Shown: positions 33,665 through 42,730, counted from the first letter of the stretch. The stretch is 64,000 nt of DNA from Nonomuraea sp. SYSU D8015 (GCF_008065375.1 NZ_VJYI01000008.1:248001-312000), one strand, 5' to 3'. The notes: generated by a model from the sequence alone, not told the origin. Numbers and translations are program-made.

Positions 33665-34873
33665 TCAGTGGTCGCGGGCCGGGGTCCAGTAGCTCTCCCC
33701 CGCCAGGATCAGCGCCGCGGCGCCGATCAGACCCGCCTCCTGGCCCAGGGCGGCGGGCACGACCTTGACCCGGCGGGCGAACCCCATCCTGGCGTGTTCC
33801 CGCAGCGCCTCGTCCAGCGGGCCGAACAGCGGCTCGCCCGCCTGCGACAGGCCGCCGCCGATGGTGACCACGTCGAGATCGCACAGGTGGGTGGCCGAGG
33901 CGATCGCGATGCCGAGCGCCCGCCCGGCCCTGCGCATGGCCCGCACCGCGGCGGGATCCCCGGCCCGCGCGTCGGCCGCCAGCATCCGCGCCGTAACAGG
34001 CCGATCCTCCCGGTAAGCCTCGTCGTCCTGATACACGCCTTCGCCCCGATACGCGCCGTCGTCCTGAACCTCCGCCTCACCACGCACCTCCGACCCCGGC
34101 GCGGGCTGCGGGGCGGCGCCCGGCATCGCATGCGCGGCAAGGGGCGACCCGGAGTGCGGGGCCGTCCCAGGGGCGGCCTGAAGGGTGGCGGTCGGCGCCG
34201 CCCCACCCGCCTCGGCCTCCGCGACCGCCCTCGCCGTCGCAGCAGGCGCCGGGGAGATCGGTGCCGGTTCGGGGGAGGACGTGGTGCTCGGGATCCAGCC
34301 CTGGGACAGGGCCCAGGAGGTCAGGGCCGGGCCGCGGGCCACCGCCTCCAGGCAGCCGTGACCGCCGCAGCCACACCGGGGCCCGCCCTCCGGCTCGACC
34401 ACCACGTGCCCGATGTGCCCGGCGTTGCCCGTCCCGCCGTTGACCAGGCGCCCGTCGAGGATCAGACCGCCGCCCACGCCCGTGGACACGACCATGCCGA
34501 GCATGTCCGCGCTCCCCTGCCCGGCCCCCTTCCAGTGCTCGGCCACGGCCAGGCAGATGGCGTCGTTGTGGAGGCGTACCGGGAGACCGGGGAAACGCCC
34601 GGCCAGCCGGGCGCGCAGGGGGAAGCCGCGCCAGCCGGGGATGTTCAGCGGCGAGACCTCGCCGCCGGGCCAGGCCATGGGCCCGCCGCAGCCCACCCCC
34701 ACGCCGTCCACGCCCTCCGCGAGGGGCTCGACGAGCGCGGCAAGCGTCTTCCACAGCGTTTCGGCGTCCGCACCCTGCGGCGTCGCGACGCGCGCGGAAC
34801 GCGCCACCGTGCCGTCGTGGGTCACCAGGCCGGCGGCCATCTTGGTGCCGCCGACGTCGATGGCGAGGATCAC
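33665..34873 (-). CDS. ROK family kinase (glucokinase-like) with a 100-residue insertion
   Basis: A 402-residue sugar kinase. ATP-site motif AIDVGGTKMAAGLV is at the N-terminus, the catalytic Asp104 lies in RLHNDAICLAVAEHW, and the zinc site is formed by GHIGH (His153/156) and RCGCGGHGCLE (Cys167, 169, 174). The last 110 residues are a normal ROK C-terminus. Between residues about 192 and 291 lies a Pro/Ala/Gly/acidic segment absent from ordinary ROK kinases, which explains the length (usual 300-320). GTG 34873 overlaps the FIST gene stop. The likely substrate is glucose or an amino sugar. Confidence 0.85.
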   Translation of the reverse strand: MILAIDVGGTKMAAGLVTHDGTVARSARVATPQGADAETLWKTLAALVEPLAEGVDGVGVGCGGPMAWPGGEVSPLNIPGWRGFPLRARLAGRFPGLPVRLHNDAICLAVAEHWKGAGQGSADMLGMVVSTGVGGGLILDGRLVNGGTGNAGHIGHVVVEPEGGPRCGCGGHGCLEAVARGPALTSWALSQGWIPSTTSSPEPAPISPAPAATARAVAEAEAGGAAPTATLQAAPGTAPHSGSPLAAHAMPGAAPQPAPGSEVRGEAEVQDDGAYRGEGVYQDDEAYREDRPVTARMLAADARAGDPAAVRAMRRAGRALGIAIASATHLCDLDVVTIGGGLSQAGEPLFGPLDEALREHARMGFARRVKVVPAALGQEAGLIGAAALILAGESYWTPARDH

Positions 34874-36090
34874 GGGCGCTCCGCCGTACCCGTGGTGCTG
34901 GAGAAGACCAGGACGGAGGCGGTGAAGCCGTGCACGTGGTTGTGACCGGCGACCGGGCCGACCTCGCCGGCGGCGAAGAAGCCCGCCACACCGATCGGCC
35001 CCAGCGTGTCCCGCAGCGCGACCGGGTCGTGGTCCGCGGTGCCGAACATGGCCGAGCCCCGCCCGTTGCACGAGAACAGCAGCGCCCCGTCCACCTTCCC
35101 GAGCCGCTCCCGGTGGGCGTCGAGCGTGTCGTACAGGTCCTCGTCCGCGGTGGCCGCGTCGCGAACCTGGAAGCGCACGGTCCTGCCGATCTCCACGATG
35201 TCGCCGATGGCCACGGCCTCGCGTTCGGGGTCGATGCCGATGACGCCGCGGATCAGGAAGTCGCCTCGTTCGTGGCGTTCGGCGTACTCGTCCATGGCCA
35301 CGCCGATCTGGAGACCGGCGGCGACCAGCTCGCGATCGTCCTCGTCCAGCTCGCTGACGATGTCCTCCAACCGAGCCAGCGCGGGCTGGCCCGCCAGCTC
35401 CAGCAACAGGTTGTCCTCCGACGCCGTGACGACCATGCTCGGCCCGATGGGCCGGCAACCCTGGCTGACCACGGTGCTGACCTTCAGCGGGCCGCTGAGC
35501 AGCACCCCGATCGCACCCTCGGTGTAGATCTCGCCGTCGGCGAAGAGCCGTACGGAGCCCCTCCCCTGCAGCCCGTTGGCCAGCCCGCCGATCAGCGGCA
35601 GCTCGCCGAGCACGTCGACCGAGCGCTCGACGAACGCGTCGGTCGGGAAGGTGTACGGATCCGCGAGCAGGATCGCCACGTGATCATCCGGGCTGCGCTC
35701 GGGCAGCCCGACGACCACGAATCTGTCCTCGGCGGCCAGCGTCTCCAGCGCGAACGTGGTCAGCCGCGCCCCTTCCAGGGTCGCCGCCCAGGCGCTCACG
35801 GCAGGCGTCAGCTCCACTCCCTGTCCGTCGCCGATCACTCCGGTGGCGCTGCATCCGATCACGTGCGCTTCGGGCGCGAGTTTCATCGCGGCCTGTCCGG
35901 CCCTCGCGACGTCCTCGGGATCGTCACCGCAGATGAAGAAGCAGACCAGGTCGGCTTGGCCGCTGAGCCTCGACAGTGCCTGGCCGACGGCGTTCTGCGC
36001 GGCCTCCACCAGGTCGGAACCCACGGCGAGGCCGTCGGCGAAGCGGCTTGTCATCAAGGCCACGCGTCTCGCCTCCCTCGACATGTCCAA
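34870..36090 (-). CDS. FIST domain sensory protein
   Basis: A 406-residue soluble protein with FIST_N and FIST_C domains, a predicted small-ligand (amino-acid-like) sensor. Typical parts are ADLVCFFICGDDPEDV, HVIGCSATGVIGDGQGVE, a central ELPLIGGLANG and the C-terminal ALLFSCNGRGSAMFG and GFFAAGEVGPVAGHNHVHGFTASVLVF. FIST_C often ends with a conserved GE-G-hNh pattern, as here. It has no fused signalling output and is coupled by a 4-bp overlap to the ROK kinase, which hints at sensing linked to sugar or carbon metabolism. ATG 36084 is a possible later start. Confidence 0.82.
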   Translation of the reverse strand: MDMSREARRVALMTSRFADGLAVGSDLVEAAQNAVGQALSRLSGQADLVCFFICGDDPEDVARAGQAAMKLAPEAHVIGCSATGVIGDGQGVELTPAVSAWAATLEGARLTTFALETLAAEDRFVVVGLPERSPDDHVAILLADPYTFPTDAFVERSVDVLGELPLIGGLANGLQGRGSVRLFADGEIYTEGAIGVLLSGPLKVSTVVSQGCRPIGPSMVVTASEDNLLLELAGQPALARLEDIVSELDEDDRELVAAGLQIGVAMDEYAERHERGDFLIRGVIGIDPEREAVAIGDIVEIGRTVRFQVRDAATADEDLYDTLDAHRERLGKVDGALLFSCNGRGSAMFGTADHDPVALRDTLGPIGVAGFFAAGEVGPVAGHNHVHGFTASVLVFSSTTGTAERP

Positions 36091-36225
36091 GTTCCCTAGG
36101 CCCGATTCTCCCCACTAAAGGGACAAGCACGCGCACGAACCGTCACGCAATAGTCAAGATCCGAAATCTCCGCCAGATGCGAAACTCTCTGCCACATTCC
36201 ACGCAGGGGACGTAGTCTCGATCCC

Positions 36226-37623
36226 GTGCATCAGCCACAGCCACGAATTCTCCGCGAACTGCGAGAGAGCGGCCACGTTCATCGCACCGTCAAAGCCGAG
36301 GTCAGGGAAAACCTGCTGACCAGGCTACGGGCGGGCGAGCCGAGGTTCCCCGGGATCGTCGGGTTCGACGACACGGTCCTGCCGCACCTGGAGCGCGCTC
36401 TCCTCGCCGGGCACGACCTGGTCCTCCTCGGCGAGCGCGGCCAGGGCAAGACCCGGCTCATCCGCACCGTCACCGGTCTGCTCGACGAATGGACGCCGGT
36501 GGTCGAGGGGTGCGAGATCAACGACCATCCGTACGCGCCGGTCTGCACGCGCTGCCAGACGCTGGCGCGGGAGCTGGGCGACGAGCTGCCGGTGGCGTGG
36601 AAGCACCGCGACGAGCGCTACGGCGAGAAGCTCGCCACGCCCGACACCTCCGTGGGCGACCTGATCGGCGACGTCGACCCCATCAAGATCGCCGAAGGGC
36701 GCACGCTCGGCGACCCCGAGACCGTCCACTACGGGCTCGTGCCGCGCACCAACCGGGGCGTCTTCTCCGTCAACGAGCTGCCCGACCTGGCCGAGCGCAT
36801 CCAGGTGTCGCTGCTCAACGTGCTGGAGGAGCGCGACATCCAGGTGCGCGGCTACAACCTGCGCCTGCCGCTCGACATCCTGCTCATCGCCAGCGCCAAC
36901 CCCGAGGACTACACCAACAGGGGCCGGATCATCACGCCGCTGAAAGACCGGTTCGGCGCCGAGATCCGCACCCACTACCCGCTGACGGTCGAGGACGAGC
37001 TCACGCTCATCCGTCAGGAGTCCATGCCGGACATCGGGGCCGACATCCCCGAGCACCTGGTCGAGGTGATCGCCAGGTTCACCCGGCTGGTCCGCGAGTC
37101 CACCGCCGTCGACTCCCGCTCCGGCGTGTCCGCGCGCTTCTCGATCGCCGCCGCCGAGACCGCCGCGGCCTCCGCGGTGCGCCGGGCGGCCATCGCGGGC
37201 GAGGAGCAGCCGGTCACCCGCGTGATCGACCTGGCCTGCGTGGTGCACAGCCTGCGGGGCAAGGTGGAGTTCGAGGTCAGCGAGGAGGGCAGGGAGACCG
37301 AGATCCTGGCCCACCTGCTGCGCCGGGCCACGGCGGAGACGTTCAGGACCCGGCTGGGCGGCATGGACCTGTCGGCGGTGACCGACAAGTTCGCCGAGGG
37401 CAACCAGGTGGAGTCCGGCGAGCTGGTCCCGGCCGGCGAGCTGCTGCACCGGATGGGTCCCGTCGCCGGCCTGGCAAAGATCATGTCCAGGCTGGGCATG
37501 GGGGCGGGCGAGGAGTCGCCGGGCCACGCCGCGGCGGCGCTGGAGTTCGCGTTGGAGGGCCTTTACCTCATGCGGCGCCTGTCCAAGGAAGATCTTGACG
37601 GAGTCGCCGTTTACCGTACGTGA
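36226..37623 (+). CDS. MoxR/ChlI-like AAA+ ATPase
   Basis: A 465-residue AAA+ protein of the magnesium-chelatase ChlI/MoxR type. Walker A is GERGQGKT (69-76). A Cys cluster follows, CEINDHPYAPVCTRC. The Walker B position reads GVFSVNELPDL, with Asn where Asp is usual but Glu kept. Sensor 1 is LLIASANPEDYTNRG and the arginine finger region LKDRFGAEIRTHYPL. It most likely works with the VWA protein two genes downstream, as MoxR-VWA pairs act as chaperones for complex assembly or metal insertion. M. tuberculosis Rv0958/Rv0959 are a comparable pair. The start is GTG 36226. Confidence 0.85.
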   Translation: MHQPQPRILRELRESGHVHRTVKAEVRENLLTRLRAGEPRFPGIVGFDDTVLPHLERALLAGHDLVLLGERGQGKTRLIRTVTGLLDEWTPVVEGCEINDHPYAPVCTRCQTLARELGDELPVAWKHRDERYGEKLATPDTSVGDLIGDVDPIKIAEGRTLGDPETVHYGLVPRTNRGVFSVNELPDLAERIQVSLLNVLEERDIQVRGYNLRLPLDILLIASANPEDYTNRGRIITPLKDRFGAEIRTHYPLTVEDELTLIRQESMPDIGADIPEHLVEVIARFTRLVRESTAVDSRSGVSARFSIAAAETAAASAVRRAAIAGEEQPVTRVIDLACVVHSLRGKVEFEVSEEGRETEILAHLLRRATAETFRTRLGGMDLSAVTDKFAEGNQVESGELVPAGELLHRMGPVAGLAKIMSRLGMGAGEESPGHAAAALEFALEGLYLMRRLSKEDLDGVAVYRT

Positions 37624-37685
37624 ACGGATGGACGGATTCCCGCGTCATAGAGAGTGCTCATCACATTTGACGGGGGAGACCGCCC

Positions 37686-38429
37686 ATGCGCGTGTTCGTC
37701 TGTGCCACTGCCGCCGCTCTGGCCCTGAGCGCCTTCGCCACGCCCGCGGAGGCCGCCACCAAGGTCGTGTACGGATACGCCTGGGGTGACGGCAAGGGAC
37801 ACCTGCGGGTCGTCCCCAAGTCGGCGACGTTCGTGAAGCAGAAGGATTTCCTGAGCTACCGGCTCAAGACGATTCCGGGCGCGACGGAGGTGCGGCTGGA
37901 CTACACGGGCACCGCGTTCGGGCGGCTGACCGTGGCCTGCGACCTGAAGGAGACGGAGGGCCGGGTCGCGGTGGACGCCAAGGGCCTGGGCCGGACGGTC
38001 TGCAAGCCCGGCCACCTGGCGAGCGAGCTCGGACGCGGTGTCAAGCCGCTGCGGATCGAGTACACGGGGACCAAGGCCGTCAAGGTCAACGAGATCCTGG
38101 TCGACAAGTGGCCGAATTCTCGCACCGCCCAGGGCACGATCAAGCGGATCAACGACACCACCCTCCTGTTCGAGACCCGCGGCAAGAAGATCAAACTGGG
38201 CTACTCGTACACCACGGCCTTCTACCGGGTGACGAAACGCTGCGGGGACGGCTGGCTGACGGGCCGCCCGGTCAACGCCGACAGGAACGGGCTCGGCGAG
38301 AAGGCCTGCACCGCGGGCGACCTGACCAAGGTGCTGAAGTCCGTCAAGCACCCGGTGCTGGCGCAGCTGCGCTACTCCCCCGAGGTCGGCGGCATCGACG
38401 AAGTGTGGGAGGTCTACGGGGACGCGTAG
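37686..38429 (+). CDS. Secreted protein with two homologous halves
   Basis: I do not recognise a family. The 247-residue protein has a clear signal peptide (MRVFVCATAAALALSAFATPAEA). The mature part is two repeats of about 100 residues: FGRLTVACDLKETEGR...KGLGRTVCKPGHLASEL...VNEILV lines up with FYRVTKRCGDGWLTGR...NGLGEKACTAGDLTKVL...IDEVWEV. Each half keeps two cysteines at matching places, probably a disulfide. It lies between the AAA+ ATPase and its VWA partner, in the same direction and 62 bp after the former, so it may be exported as part of that system. Confidence 0.7.
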   Translation: MRVFVCATAAALALSAFATPAEAATKVVYGYAWGDGKGHLRVVPKSATFVKQKDFLSYRLKTIPGATEVRLDYTGTAFGRLTVACDLKETEGRVAVDAKGLGRTVCKPGHLASELGRGVKPLRIEYTGTKAVKVNEILVDKWPNSRTAQGTIKRINDTTLLFETRGKKIKLGYSYTTAFYRVTKRCGDGWLTGRPVNADRNGLGEKACTAGDLTKVLKSVKHPVLAQLRYSPEVGGIDEVWEVYGDA

Positions 38430-38459
38430 GCGGACATTCCGGGTTAGCGTGGTCTCGTG

Positions 38460-40415
38460 ATGGCCTTCCGCTATGGCGAGTACCACGACGGCCCCGATCC
38501 CCTTGCCCCGCCCTACGACGTGCGAGCGGCGCTCGACGAGATGGGCGATGCCATCCTGTCGGGCTCCACGCCGGTCCACGCCCTGCGCGACCTGCTCAAG
38601 CGCGGCCTGCCCGGCGCCCAGGACCGGCGCGGTCTCGACGACATGCTCAGGGAGGTCCGTCGGCGCCGTCGCGACCTGCGCGAGCGCGGCCGGCTCGACG
38701 GCACGCTGGAGAAGGCTCGGGCGCTGCTCGACAAAGCCATCGGGCAGGAGCGGGCGGAGCTGTTCCCCGACCCGTCCGACGACGCGCGGTTCCGTGAGAC
38801 CCAGCTCGACGCGCTGCCCGACGACACGGCCAGCGCCATCCAGGAGCTGAACGCGTACGACTGGCGCTCGGCCGCGGCCCGCCAGACCTTCGAGGAGCTG
38901 CGTGACCTGCTGCGGCGGGAGGTCCTCGACAGCCAGTTCAGGGGGCTGCGGGACGCGCTGGCCAACCCGGACCCGGAGGCCATGGAGCGCATCCGGCAGA
39001 TGATGTCGGATCTGAACGACATGCTGGACAAGGACGCCCGCGGCCAGCACACCCAGGCGGACTTCGACGCCTTCATGGAGAAATACGGCGACCTGTTCCC
39101 CGAGAAGCCGCGCAACCTGGAGGAGCTCGTCGACATCCTGGCCCGCCGCGCCGCCGCCACCCAGCGCATGCTGGCCTCGATGACCCCGCGCCAGCGCGAG
39201 GAGCTCAGCAACCTGATCAACCAGACCCTCGACCAGGCGGGGCTGTCCGAGCAGATGCGCCGGCTCGGCGAGGCCCTTTACGCCCGCCGTCCCGACCTGG
39301 CCTGGAACGCCCCGGAGCGGCTCACCGGCGAGGAGCCCCTGGGCATGGGCGACGCCGTGACCGCCCTGGAGGAGCTGGCCGACCTCACCCAGCTGGAGAC
39401 GGCCCTGCGCCAGGACTACCCGGGCGCCCGGCTGGACGACATCGACGAGGCCGCCGTACGCCGCGCGCTCGGCCGCTCGGCGGTCGACGACCTGGAGGCG
39501 CTCAAGCGCATCGAACGGGAGCTGGAGGAGCAGGGCTACCTGCTGCGCCGCCGCGGCAAGCTGGAGCTGACGCCCAAGGCCGTGCGCCGGCTCGGCGAGA
39601 CAGCGCTGCGCCGGGTGTTCTCCTCACTGGACGCGGGCCGGCGCGGCGACCACGACCAGCACGACGCGGGCTCGGCCGGGGAGCTCACGGGCTCGTCGCG
39701 GCCGTGGCGCTTCGGCGACGAGCAGCCCCTCGACGTGGTGCGCACGCTCGTCAACGGCGTACGCAACGGCGGCGTCAGCCCCGGGGGAACGGCCGTGCGG
39801 CTGTCCGTGGACGACTTCGAGGTGGCCGAGACCGAGCGCCGCAGCGCGGCGGCCGTCTGCCTGCTCGTCGACCTGTCGTACTCGATGGCCCTGCGCGGCA
39901 CGTGGGCCGCCGCCAAGCAGACCGCGCTGGCTCTGCAGGCGCTGGTCGCCTCGAAGTTCCCGCAGGACGCGGTGCAGATCATCGGCTTCTCCAACTACGC
40001 CAGGGTGCTGCAGCCCGACGAGCTGGCGGGCCTCGACTGGGACATGGTCCAGGGCACCAACCTGCACCACGCCCTGCTGATCGCCGGCCGCCACCTCGAC
40101 CGCCACCCCGACTTCGAGCCGGTGGTGCTGGTGGTCACGGACGGCGAGCCCACCGCGCACCTCATGCGCAACGGCAGGTCGGCCTTCGAGTGGCCGCCGT
40201 CGCACGAGACGCTGGAGCTCACGCTGGCCGAGGTGGACAAGATGACGCGGCGGCGGGCCACGATCAACGTGTTCATGCTGGCCGCGGACGACCGGCTGAA
40301 GGAGTTCGTGGACGAGGTGGCCCGCAGGAACGGCGGCCGCGTGTTCTCGCCGAGCGCCGAGCGCCTGGGCGAGTACGTCGTCAGCGACTTCCTCCGGCTG
40401 CGCCGCGCCCGCTGA
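38460..40415 (+). CDS. VWA domain protein, partner of the MoxR-like ATPase
   Basis: A 651-residue soluble protein. The first 440 residues are helical and charged, partly coiled coil. The C-terminal von Willebrand A domain has a complete MIDAS: LLVDLSYSMALRG (DxSxS), GTNLHHAL (Thr) and LVVTDGEPTAHL (Asp). Such proteins are cofactors of MoxR ATPases and bind divalent metal. ATG 38460 directly follows a GTG; both begin the same frame. Its gene is separated from the ATPase only by the secreted duplicated protein. Confidence 0.85.
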   Translation: MAFRYGEYHDGPDPLAPPYDVRAALDEMGDAILSGSTPVHALRDLLKRGLPGAQDRRGLDDMLREVRRRRRDLRERGRLDGTLEKARALLDKAIGQERAELFPDPSDDARFRETQLDALPDDTASAIQELNAYDWRSAAARQTFEELRDLLRREVLDSQFRGLRDALANPDPEAMERIRQMMSDLNDMLDKDARGQHTQADFDAFMEKYGDLFPEKPRNLEELVDILARRAAATQRMLASMTPRQREELSNLINQTLDQAGLSEQMRRLGEALYARRPDLAWNAPERLTGEEPLGMGDAVTALEELADLTQLETALRQDYPGARLDDIDEAAVRRALGRSAVDDLEALKRIERELEEQGYLLRRRGKLELTPKAVRRLGETALRRVFSSLDAGRRGDHDQHDAGSAGELTGSSRPWRFGDEQPLDVVRTLVNGVRNGGVSPGGTAVRLSVDDFEVAETERRSAAAVCLLVDLSYSMALRGTWAAAKQTALALQALVASKFPQDAVQIIGFSNYARVLQPDELAGLDWDMVQGTNLHHALLIAGRHLDRHPDFEPVVLVVTDGEPTAHLMRNGRSAFEWPPSHETLELTLAEVDKMTRRRATINVFMLAADDRLKEFVDEVARRNGGRVFSPSAERLGEYVVSDFLRLRRAR

Positions 40416-40447
40416 ACTGTCGGTCGCCCGTGCCAGACTCGCTCGGC

Positions 40448-40903
40448 ATGGACGACGAGGTGCGGCTGAGAGACGTGGTCGAGGCGGATCTGGAGGTGTT
40501 CCTGGCGCAGGAGCACGATCCGGAGGCCCAGCGGAGGTCGAGGTTCCCCGCTCGGCCGCGGGAGCGGTTCCTGACCCACTGGCGCACCCGGATCCTCGAC
40601 GACCCGGACGCTTACGTGCAGGCGGTCATGGTGGGCGACGATCTGGCCGGAAATATCGTGGCTTGGACGGAAGGAGAGCGGCGCTTCATCGGCTACTGGT
40701 TCGGCCGCGAGTTCTGGGGCCGCGGCATCGGCACCCGAGCGCTCACCCTCTTCCTGAGCCAGGAGAAGACCCGCCCCCTCTACGCCGACCCGTTCCACGG
40801 CAACACCGCGTCGGTGCGGCTCCTGGAGAGGGTCGGCTTCCAGCGCGAGGGGACGGTCCGGCACGGCGAGGACGAGCACGTCATGCTCGTGCTCCGAGAC
40901 TAG
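40448..40903 (+). CDS. GNAT family N-acetyltransferase
   Basis: A 151-residue acetyltransferase of the RimJ/RimL-like group. It has VRLRDVVEADLEVFLAQEHD at the start, the acetyl-CoA loop FWGRGIGTRALTLFL and a C-terminal NTASVRLLERVGFQREGTVRHGEDEHVML. It probably acetylates a protein N-terminus or small molecule. It starts 33 bp after the VWA gene. Confidence 0.85.
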   Translation: MDDEVRLRDVVEADLEVFLAQEHDPEAQRRSRFPARPRERFLTHWRTRILDDPDAYVQAVMVGDDLAGNIVAWTEGERRFIGYWFGREFWGRGIGTRALTLFLSQEKTRPLYADPFHGNTASVRLLERVGFQREGTVRHGEDEHVMLVLRD

Positions 40904-40921
40904 CCGGACCGCCTGGGGCGG

Positions 40922-41611
40922 CTACGGGCGAGCGGGCACCCGCCTGCAGGCCCACGCGGCCCGGTATCGCAGGAGGAAGCCGAGCATCACCAGGGCCGGC
41001 AGCCCACCGGCCCCGTCGGCCAGGATCGACGCGGCATTACCCAGCTCCCGCAGCCCCACCTCCTCCCGGTCGAAGGTGAGGAAGCAGATCCCCTGCGCGA
41101 GGCCGATCCACGCCTTGTTCCAGATGGCCAGGATGCCGACCATGTTGGCGATCAGAAGATTACGCCGACGATCGCCGGCCGACCAGGAAGGTGTCGACCT
41201 CGTCCCCGCTCAGGCCGGGAAAGGCGGGGGCGATGGCCTCGGGAATGACGTAGCCGAGCACGATCGCGGTGCCGATGGTGGTCAGGACCGAACCCACCGC
41301 GACGATCAGCTGCAGCGGCCTGGTCCAGGCGGTGGGCTCGCGGGTGAGACGCGAGGTGTTCCGATCCGGCCCCGGCAGGCGTGTTGGTGCACGCGGCCGG
41401 GGCCCTCTCAGCTCATCGTGCCGTTCCAGCCCGGCCCGCTGCGCCTCCAGCTCCGCGATCTGGCCCTCCAGCAGCACGGTACGGGTGCGCAACGCCGCTT
41501 CCGCGGCGTCGTCGGGCAGCTGGGCCGGCAGCCCGACCGCGGCCGTGAACGCCGGATGCCCTCCCGCTCGCCCGGCAGCGCCAGAACGGTCAACCCCACC
41601 AGGTCCGGCAT
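40922..41611 (-). pseudogene. Frameshifted membrane protein gene
   Basis: Three minus-strand pieces with good codon use follow each other in different frames. MPDLVGLTVLALPGERE begins at 41611. Near 41560 (GAGGGC) the frame must slip to continue GHPAFTAAVGLPAQLPDDAAEAALRTR, a coiled coil and a helix (LQLIVAVGSVLTTIGTAIVLGYVI), ending at 41160. Near 41175 another slip continues RRNLLIANMVGILAIWNKAW to a stop at 40922. Joined, they make one plausible membrane protein. Alternatively two small genes exist, 41160-41492 (TTG start, 110 residues) and 40922-41143 (73 residues). Sequencing errors in G runs would also explain it. Confidence 0.55.
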
Positions 41612-41636
41612 CCGGGAATCCGGGGCTTGACAGAGC

Positions 41637-41682
41637 CTCGTAGTTTCCAGAATAGTTAATTAACCAACATGGAAACTACGAG
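41637..41682. promoter_or_regulatory. Nested palindromes upstream of the ArsR operon
   Basis: CTCGTAGTTTCC (41637-41648) and GGAAACTACGAG (41671-41682) are perfect 12-bp inverted arms. Between them lies a second perfect palindrome, GTTAATTAAC (41655-41664). The block ends 5 bp before the first start codon of an operon that contains an ArsR-type regulator, so it is probably that regulator's operator. Confidence 0.65.
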
Positions 41683-41687
41683 ACGAG

Positions 41688-42350
41688 GTGAAGCCCGTGT
41701 CTCAGCGGACGGCCCAGTTGCTGGCCTGCGGCGTCGTCGCAGGGCCGCTGTTCCTCGTGGTGTGGCTGGTCCAAGCGCTCACCCGCGACGGTTTCGACCC
41801 GGCCCGCCACCCGATCAGCCTGCTGAGCCTGGGCGAGCTGGGCTGGATCCAGATCGCCAACTTCGTGGTGACCGGCCTGCTGTATGTGGCGTGCGCCATC
41901 GGCATGCGGCGCGCGCTTCGCGAGGGCCGGGGCTCGGCCTGGGGACCGCTGCTGGTCGGCGCCCTCGGGATCGGCCTGGTCATGGGAGGGGTGTTCGTCA
42001 CCGACGCCGGCGCCGGGTTCCCGCCCGGAGCTCCGGCCGGGGCGCCTCCGGCGATCAGCTGGCATGGCATGCTGCACCAGGCCGGATTCGTCCTCGCGCT
42101 GATCGGGACGATCGCGGCCGCCCTGGTGCTCGCCCGCCGGTTCGCCGCCCACGGGCAGCGCGGCTGGATGTGGGCGAGCGTGGCCGCCGTGGTGGCCATC
42201 CTGGTCGTCAGCGCGTGGCCCGACCTGGACAGCCTCAGCCTGCGGTTGGTGGCGGCGACGGCCGTCCAGTTCGGCTTCGTGGGGGCGGTGGCGAGCCGGC
42301 TGATGCGAGGACTCGCCACCACCGCCCCCGCCCCGGCACGGCATACGTGA
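41688..42350 (+). CDS. DUF998 family membrane protein
   Basis: A 220-residue protein with six predicted membrane helices, starting with QLLACGVVAGPLFLVVWLVQAL. The motif DGFDPARHPISLLSLGELGWIQIANF is a DUF998 signature. Function is unknown. GTG 41688 or GTG 41697 are possible starts. It is the first gene of an operon with an ArsR regulator and an SRPBCC protein, and its stop overlaps the ArsR start. Confidence 0.85.
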   Translation: MKPVSQRTAQLLACGVVAGPLFLVVWLVQALTRDGFDPARHPISLLSLGELGWIQIANFVVTGLLYVACAIGMRRALREGRGSAWGPLLVGALGIGLVMGGVFVTDAGAGFPPGAPAGAPPAISWHGMLHQAGFVLALIGTIAAALVLARRFAAHGQRGWMWASVAAVVAILVVSAWPDLDSLSLRLVAATAVQFGFVGAVASRLMRGLATTAPAPARHT

Positions 42351-42730
42351 TGGCCCACACCGATCCGCTCAGCGTCACCTTCGCCGCGCTCGCGGATCCC
42401 ACTCGGCGGGCCATCCTGGCGCGGCTGGCCGGCGGCGAGGCCACGGTCAACGAACTGGCCGAGCCGTTCCAGCTCACGCTCCCGGCGATCTCCAAGCACC
42501 TGAAGGTCCTGCAACGGGCCGGATTGGTGGAGCAGGGCCGGCAGGCCCAATGGCGCCCGTGCCGCCTGCGGCCCGAACCGCTACGCGAGGTGGCGGCCTG
42601 GATGACGCAGTACCGCGCGTTCCTCGGCGCCAGCTATGACCGCCTCGACGAGTACCTGCGGAACACACTCGAAGGAGCAGAACATGACACGACAGAACCT
42701 GGGCGACGAGACCACGACCATGACCGCTGA
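42350..42730 (+). CDS. ArsR-family transcriptional regulator
   Basis: A 126-residue winged-helix repressor: FAALADPTRRAILARLAGGEATVNELAEPFQLTLPAISKHLKVLQRAGLV is the DNA-binding part. It has no cysteine metal site, so it belongs to the non-metal ArsR branch that pairs with SRPBCC/AHSA1 genes. It overlaps both neighbours (4 bp with DUF998, 47 bp with SRPBCC). It likely binds the nested palindromes upstream of the operon. Confidence 0.88.
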   Translation: MAHTDPLSVTFAALADPTRRAILARLAGGEATVNELAEPFQLTLPAISKHLKVLQRAGLVEQGRQAQWRPCRLRPEPLREVAAWMTQYRAFLGASYDRLDEYLRNTLEGAEHDTTEPGRRDHDHDR

